From Sodiomyces alkalinus F11 (lineage: Eukaryota; Ascomycota; Sordariomycetes; Glomerellales; Plectosphaerellaceae): a stretch of DNA of 64,000 nucleotides. Below, piece after piece: positions 57,978 to 64,000 of this stretch. The notes beneath the pieces are model-generated. The model had not been told where the DNA came from. It saw nothing but the letters and a program-made list of their open reading frames with translations, and made no database searches. The stretch spans positions 1,817,630 through 1,881,629 of the forward strand of contig NW_021167081.1 in assembly GCF_003711515.1 (NCBI RefSeq), written 5' to 3'. Within the stretch, counting starts at the first letter, position 1, and each line of letters begins with the position of its first letter. The position numbers were made by a program, and so were the translations under genes.

Positions 57978-60121
57978 TCCTATGTCGAACTTGACATGTC
58001 AGTGAGAGGACACAAGATTATGCGGCTGGTATGACCAGATCATCACCAAAGTAGGACTGTGCAGGTTGGAATTTGAGAACTGGGGACCTCTTCGTGAGCA
58101 CGCACCTTGCGCTGTATTTGAGAAGCCATCGTGCCGGGGACAGCCAGCTCAGCTTAGAATTGACAGGGGCACTAGCGAAAAGCAGAGGATATGCTGGATT
58201 CGTCTATCACACGCAGACCGCTAGTGGCCCTCGTGGTGTGGTGAGTGACAACACGGATGAGTGGTGAGTGAGTGACAGCTCCACGGTACCGGAGACTCAA
58301 GGGTGCCACACATTCTATGCAGTCCATAAGGGGTCTGACCAGTGAACTACGGATATGAACTACGAGCGCCAACCAAGAAGATAATGGCTCCACGGGCTTC
58401 TTCTATATTGAGCTCAGTGGATTCGCATCACAGACAGATCTGGAACAATAGAACCATAACACCCTGACACAGAGAAGAGATCTCTGCAATATGGACCGCT
58501 TGTCTTACTCGTCGAGATCCACCATGCATATCAACGGGCAACCAAACCACGATGCTGGCTCAGCGTAGGTAGACCCAGATGTGATGGATCTGGGCACATA
58601 CATGCACGCCAAAAATGGCATGATGAGAAAATACCCCAGCATCTAAGTTCGTGATTACCTTGCATGGAAGCGAGGTGATAGCCACGAGTAGTGGTGGTGG
58701 GCAGCCAAGGGAAGTGAGTGGGCGGTCTTTCTCACCCCCTCCCCCCCTCCCCAAGGACCCTGCTTTGCGAAATGTCAGTTAGCTGGAAAGATGACAAAAA
58801 AGACCTTGAGGGAATGTCTGCCAAGTTGACCGGATGGTCTCTATGGATTTATAGGTTAATCAATGTGACCATTCCATACTCCGTACGTACAGATGCAGAA
58901 CACCGACACAGGAAAGTTCGTGTAGGTTCGAGTGTTATCGCTCCAAGCAAGCACGTCCCCGGTCCACGAAACATGTGATGGGTTTGGGGAGGAGGGAACA
59001 GACCCGGCAACCGATGTCCCGAGCAGTTGAGAAACACGAATGGTCAGCACCCCTTGTACCCTGGCCCTCCTTGGCCCTTGCTCAAACGAGACACGCCTCA
59101 GCCACGTTTATGGAACAGCCGCCAGTCACGTCACAGACCTTATTGTATGTATGTCATAATGTCTGGGTTCGAAGTGCAAGAGGATAATAATTACAAAGTC
59201 GAAGGGAAGCCGTGATGATATGTATTTCTTACGAAGGCGGGCTGCTCAATGTACACGTGTAGTAGTGCCCAGATACGATTTGCTTATTTTAGGTACGTAC
59301 AGCCAGGTATAGGTAGTACGGAGTTCGGACGAGGTATCCGTAAACGAGATATCGGTACAGATAGAGTGAGCTGCTCCAGCCACCTCTCGCAGCTTGAAGA
59401 TTGAAGAAAAAATTCCATTGAGTTCAGGTATTGTTACGTGAGGTATGTACTATAGCGAAGAAGGTAATGGCAAATACTTCTGAATCCCACTACTAACCAG
59501 CAATGATTTTGGTACCTTCAAAGCCCAGCCACTCCAACCCGTCGAGCTTGTGAATAAAGTAAGGTAAGGTTCCTTAACTCCGTAAGGTACCTAATAAGGC
59601 ACGGAGTTACAACGTACAACGGTACCTTAGGGGCTGGCGGGACCATCCTTTGCCCCATTGTCGCATGGACCCCGCCCTAGCCTGCATGAGAGGCGGCGGC
59701 AAGGGCTCTCATTGGCCTGCCCAGCCTCTCTAACCGCCCGGGGTTCTCCAATCACGACTCCCCTCCCACATTCTGCATCCTTTCCACCCATTCTTCGTCC
59801 CTCTGGCCTCGTCTATTTCTCCTCTTTGCCCAGATGTCGACCCAAGCCCATATGGTTCGATACTCTCGCCACGCCGCAAAAAAGGCTCTACCACTCAGGT
59901 TCTTGATATCATGATGTGTGTACCTCGAGCGGTCTAGCGTCTTTGTCTCGGGCCAGTCGCTCATCCTCGTGCCTCGTTGCCAACGCGGCCCGGGTGCCCT
60001 AAAGAGAAGCGCCAAGCTGCATTTTCGCTCGCGTCGCCAGTGAGATCTCGGGGCCCAGTCTGAAGATGGACATTCTCGGGGTTTTTTTTGTCCTGAGTTG
60101 AACGGAAGGTACCGTTCATTC

Positions 60122-60153
60122 CGTACATTGCGTACATTGCGTACATTGCGTAC
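60122..60153. repeat. (CGTACATTG)n tandem repeat
   Basis: Three and a half perfect 9-bp units. Confidence 0.9.
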
Positions 60154-61297
60154 GTATCCGTAGGTCTTGTCTGCGAGTCCCAGAGGGCGATTACCCCCCC
60201 GGACCCGCCCGTCTTCGATCTCGCACTGCGTCTCTTGAATGTTTCAATAACCTTCTTCTTCCCCCTTTCCCATTTCACAAATTCCCGCCTGGTCTGCTTC
60301 ATCATCGTCCCTGGAAACCATCCTGTTTGATCGTCAAACGTCGTTCATGCACCGAACCAAAGAAGAGCCCGACGTCCGTCCAGATTTCGATACCCCACAT
60401 CATAGCGCACCGACGTTTGGTACACCATCTCGCTTCATCTCACACACGACCTTTACTCCGTACTAGCACTCGGTGCACAGGCACAAGGGCCACAAGGAAG
60501 AGCGAACAGGCGGAAGAAAAAGAAGGGCAGAAAGAAAGGACATACCGGTCTGCCAGCACGCTTCTTCAAGGCGATTGAATCCTCTACCGTCTCGCAGAAG
60601 ACCCCTGTGCGAGCGAAGAAAGAAAAAAAAAAAGTCTCTTCTCTTAGCCGTCTAGAACGTCCTCATGCCCACACGGATACCCGCTGCCATCATAGATCTG
60701 GTCGCGAGAACCTAGTCCAAGGGGAAATCAATCTTGGATCATCGCATTCTTCAACCGTCAACGTCACACCCCAGTCGACAGTCGAAACCGTGACAGTTTA
60801 CCCTCGGCTGGCCAAGTTTCTGCTACCCATCTCGGTCTTGCCCCCGGGCAACGGCCGGCCCTCCCCCCACACGCAGAGAGGCCTGACTTGGGCTGTGCGC
60901 CGAATCTCCGGTACTTTGTCCCCCTTATCAGGTTTTCGTCTCAATATCGACCCCTTCAGACCCGCTCGTGAACAGGGTGGTCGTCTGATATATCCCCGGT
61001 CGTCCTCCCATCATCTTCTCTGCCTTTCCAACTTATTGACCTGGCGTCGATAAACCTTCTTTTCATATCGGCGCTTTATTCACTTCGACGTTCTTTTTTT
61101 TTCTTCTTTCTCTTCTTTCCCTTCTACTCCCACAGGTCTGGTACCTATTTTCCTTCCTTTCTTGTGCGTCTGAGGCGTCCCTTTTCTTGCACGGCTGGAT
61201 CGACTTTTGGGTAGCTGTGCTTCCTCTCTTTTTTACAATCTCATCTGGAAGTATTGGCGGTGCCGGGTCGCTCGCATCTCAGTCGACGCACATCCAA

Positions 61298-61326
61298 CGA
61301 ACTCGAACTCGAACTCGAACTCGAAC
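61298..61326. repeat. (CGAACT)n tandem repeat
   Basis: Nearly five perfect 6-bp units in the presumed 5' leader of the membrane protein gene. Confidence 0.9.
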
Positions 61327-61531
61327 GCCAAACAATTCATTCGCTGGTCCGTGGAGCGTACTCGGCGACGAAAGGGGAACCACCGAAAGTCAATCATTAT
61401 TGCTAGGAAGAAGGGGCCCACTGGACGAAATTGAGAGAAGAGAATCACGGAGCAAAGGCAAAGGACCCAAATCATCGGAATTAGGAAAGAAAGAGGTCAG
61501 GGAAATTAAACGGCAAGGTCGTTAAAGCAAC

Positions 61532-62108
61532 ATGGGTCGCCTTATCAAGAACCATTGGGCTCGTCTCATCGTCATGACGGCAGCAGCCTGTAAGTCCCCC
61601 ACTTCAAAGATTCGCGTCGTCAAAAGGGATTAGGTTGGGAACTCGGGATGGCTAACACTGGAGGTAGACCAAGTTGCTGCCGCCATCGAGGGCTTCTTTT
61701 GGCCCAAAATCTTCTGGGACTTCCTCACGACGACATTAGACTCGGCAGTGAAGCCAGTTCCTGCGCTACAGGTCATAAATCTGGTGTTGGGGATTTTCAT
61801 GTTCCTACTAGAGTGGCCTCTTCCTTGGATCGCGGGCTCCGCCATCCATCGCAGCCTCGAATTCCGCCTCGTCTTACTTCCCCTTACTACCCTGGCGGCT
61901 TCTCTCTTATATCAGGCCACCAACCCGGCAATCTACTACATCGTTGCCTTGGTCATTTATTTCTGGGCCTATAGCGAAGGAGAGGTGAGCATCAGGCCGT
62001 TCATTCCATTTCCCCTTTCTCTCGCGGGCTCTTCCATTAACAAGTTTCTAGCTCATCTGCGCTAAGCCCTGGACACTCCCTCAACGGGGCGGCCGTGGTC
62101 GTGCCTAA
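61532..62108 (+). CDS. Small fungal integral membrane protein (four helices; I believe DUF7727-type)
   Basis: Three exons, 61532-61589, 61668-61984 and 62052-62108, with introns of 78 and 67 bp; 143 aa, closing in frame. The N-terminus MGRLIKNHWARLIVMTAAAYQV is a highly conserved start in fungal relatives. Hydrophobic segments: residues about 9-30, 50-68 (LQVINLVLGIFMFLLEWPL), 82-100 (RLVLLPLTTLAASLLY) and 104-121 (AIYYIVALVIYFWAYS). The short basic C-terminus is PWTLPQRGGRGRA. The family is widespread in filamentous ascomycetes and, as far as I know, uncharacterised; the family name is from memory. Membrane location unknown. The two introns fall at conserved-looking boundaries (AAA|YQV and EGE|LICAKPW). 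Confidence 0.9.
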
Positions 62109-63563
62109 AGAACGGACCCGGTCAAGAGGTCACCAGAGACGTCTTGACTCACATGGGACTTGCTTTCTATCACATGGAGTCGGTGTCGTCGACCTCGAAG
62201 TTCTCCTGCCCGACCACGATATTACCCGAGGAAGGACCGGCAGTATGGAACGGCACGGCACCTCTGTACACCAACAGCAGGCATTCACCAGCCAACAAAA
62301 AAATGGTTGGAAATGCTGGGAAGGAGAGGTAAAGAGAGGAAAGGGCCCTCAAGACAACCGTCATGCAATCTCGCCTGTCTTGGGCGCTTGATTGCATGTT
62401 TATTCTACATTATACAGCGTTTTTACATGTCATTTGAAATTTTTAATCAATACGGCATCAAGCACCGGGCGTTTTTGGTTCTTGATTTCGCATTTGCATT
62501 TCGCATCCAAGGCATATCATGGAGCGGAGCGAGCATCGGGTTGGCAAGGCAGGTTTGGGAACGAGGGACAGACAACGCTTTTCCTTGTATGCTGGGTCTG
62601 ATACCCGGATCAGACGCGACCCGAGACGGGGCATGAAACGGTGGAGCAAAACGGTGGTAGGGGCGGGCCAAGAGATGGCTATGGGGAGAAGACCTGGACC
62701 TTGCCGGCTTTGAAGGCCTTGTTATCTCAGCGGCTCGTGGTAGCGAGGGCACCACTCCTTTTGTCATAGCCTGACATCCTCTTCCACGACCAGAAGGGCA
62801 AAAGGTGCCTGCGCAGGGTGAACGGCTGATAGCAGACAGAATACCATGCCTTGGTTTGACGACGAAAGAATGCCCCCTTGACTAAACTGCTGACTTGATT
62901 CCTATGAAATAATACGTAGTTCCTCGGCCATTGTTCCGTGTGGTGGGGGTATATGCAGCTGAGACGCTCGACGTTGTCGGGGCATTTTCTGTGTGGACAA
63001 GGGGTTGCACAGACGGCTACGGTTTGGGTCCGAAACGTGTTGGAAACAGACAGGCAACGGGGCAACACGCTCGGCAGTGGACCGTGGGTAAGATCCTCCA
63101 CTCCCCCATACCCTTCTGTGTAAAGGTACTTAAATAGCACATGCCCTGGTTCCTTTGTAAGAGGGACCCATGGCACACGGCTTTCATCGCTTTGAACACG
63201 TTCATGCAGGCATTCGGGAGGAATAAAACATCGTGGCTTTGGTGGACGGACTGTGGTTCATTTATTATTAAAGTGGGTTTACATAAGCCGGCTGGCTGGC
63301 TGGCTACCTTGCCAAGAGACTCTATTACCAAGGGCCAGGGGAGTGGCTAGTGCCGGGAACCTCTCCATCTCCCAGACAACGTCCGAAATGATAAAACGAA
63401 AACCCGCCGAGTCCAGCAGAACGCTCTTCTTATTTTCGGCGGCAGTGTCTCAATAAAAAGGGCGAGGAGGTAATAAGCGTCGCTACCAAGAAGCGAAAAT
63501 TCCCGAAGCGGACCCCGCGGTTCTCGGCACCCGAAAAGTCGACCTCAGCTCGGGCCCTGCACA
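62109..63563. other. Intergenic between convergent genes
   Basis: 1.45 kb holding both 3' UTRs. No gene seen; frames of 100-158 codons here have no recognisable motifs. Confidence 0.5.
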
Positions 63564-63867
63564 TCAGCGGCCGCCGGTGAGTTGGGGTCCCTCGACGGTG
63601 TTCTTGGACCCATGGCGAGCGGGAAACTTTGCGAAGCGGTTCTCGTTAGCATTCTCTAGTCGCTGTTTTTGTTCACAGGGGATGAAGCGGCGAAGGCGAT
63701 GTGTTTGGGGAAAGGGAAAGGAGACACAGCTTTGCGCACGTACCTCATGAGTCCGGAACTCTCCCTTCTCCAGGATCTGCTTGATGACCTCTTCATCTAT
63801 GGATGTGCCGAATTCATTCTCCAAAGTCGCCCTAGAGGCCGCGTCGAATGTGCCTTGGTTTCCTTGT
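63564..63867 (-). CDS. RTC3: Rtc3-like small SBDS-domain protein (3' exons only)
   Basis: Exons 63744-63867 and 63564-63662 with an intron 63663-63743 (GTACGT...ACAG). The 5' part lies beyond an acceptor at 63868; no convincing donor or upstream exon could be fixed before the window edge at 64000. The visible sequence QGNQGTFDAASRATLENEFG followed by SIDEEVIKQILEKGEFR corresponds to the C-terminal half of the SBDS N-terminal-like fold of yeast Rtc3 (GELGAASKAQVENEFG and an EEVIDLILRNGK helix in the relative). A basic tail NENRFAKFPARHGSKN ends the protein. Family knowledge: Rtc3 is a small stress-induced protein related to the ribosome maturation factor Sdo1/SBDS N-domain and is implicated in RNA metabolism. 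The 81-bp intron has no stop and keeps frame, so unspliced mRNA would still be translatable. Confidence 0.85.
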
Positions 63868-64000
63868 CTGTGATTTGTCTCGCGTTAGTTGCCCGTTTCT
63901 CGGGTTGTTGATTCGCAGTAGCTCCATCTCACAGGCGCATGCGAGCAGCCAGGCTGGGAGGGTCTACTAAAGAGCAAGCGGACCAAACCAAACCAAACCA
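63868..64000. other. Probable intron/5' region of the Rtc3-like gene
   Basis: Begins on the minus strand upstream of a CACAG acceptor. A GTGAGA donor-like site near 63926-63931 is possible but the codons before it do not look like the family. Ends in a short (ACCAA)n run at the window edge. Confidence 0.35.

Larger units (their letters stand above)
57978..61531. other. Intergenic plus leader of the small membrane protein gene
   Basis: 3.5 kb with no convincing gene. 59.28-59.64 kb is microrepeat-rich (GTAAGGTAAGG, CCGTAAGGTACC, CAACGGTACCTTAGG). Tandem repeats lie at 60122-60153 and 61298-61326. From about 60.2 kb the DNA has leader character (CT-rich tracts at 61.08-61.17 kb). Confidence 0.5.

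Noticed and set aside
63960..64000. Telomere-like repeat at the window end
   Set aside because: The run is ACCAA-type, short, and not the TTAGGG/CCCTAA repeat of filamentous ascomycetes.
1..64000. CRISPR arrays, bacterial operons, prophage, secondary metabolite cluster
   Set aside because: Intron-containing fungal genes throughout; no direct-repeat/spacer array and no PKS, NRPS, terpene synthase or P450 motif was seen.

Overview
The window reads as nuclear DNA of a filamentous ascomycete, most likely a Sordariomycete. Genes carry one to three short GT-AG introns (about 67-284 bp). They encode typical fungal proteins: GWT1, a Kin4/KfsA-type kinase, a GT2 hyphal glycosyltransferase, a prenylated Skt5/Chs4-like Sel1 protein and an Rtc3-like protein. 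Two tRNA-Glu genes have introns at the canonical position. Intergenic DNA is long and full of short palindromic words (GGTACC, AAGGTACC, TACGAAGTA, TACTCCGTA), and one AT-rich inverted-repeat element looks RIP-like. No species name can be supported.

Layout: 1-2527 (-) Kin4-type kinase, C-terminus cut by the window edge. 2.5-8.9 kb: intergenic DNA with an 815-bp foldback element at 6850-7664. 8941-10575 (-) GWT1, divergent from 12059-13520 (+), a BTB-like protein. 13.5-22.2 kb: gene-poor. 22190-24057 (-) GT2-family glycosyltransferase; the only run of Ns lies inside its last intron. 24.1-34.1 kb: ten kilobases without a recognisable gene. 34119-36277 (-) GH47 alpha-1,2-mannosidase. 37073-41006 (-) membrane-anchored FN3/coiled-coil protein. 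41619-42096 (-) two tandem intron-containing tRNA-Glu genes with CUC and UUC anticodons. 42.1-47.1 kb: intergenic plus the leader of 47151-49540 (+), a Skt5/Chs4-like Sel1-repeat protein ending in a CAAX box. 51616-55072 (-) Polo kinase, divergent from 55624-56515 (+), an OPA3-family protein. 57071-57977 (+) an unrecognised protein with a suspicious frame change. 61532-62108 (+) a small four-helix membrane protein. 63564 to beyond 63867 (-) an Rtc3-like SBDS-domain protein whose 5' part is not resolved.

Functions: no biosynthetic cluster or defence system is visible. GWT1 (GPI anchor acylation), GT2 (polysaccharide synthesis), GH47 (N-glycan trimming) and the Skt5-like protein (chitin synthase activation) all serve the secretory pathway or cell wall. 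The two kinases (Kin4-type, Polo) serve mitosis. This is probably an ordinary core-gene neighbourhood, not a functional cluster. Gene models were built by hand; every full-length model closes in frame, and junctions were chosen by splice consensus and protein continuity.
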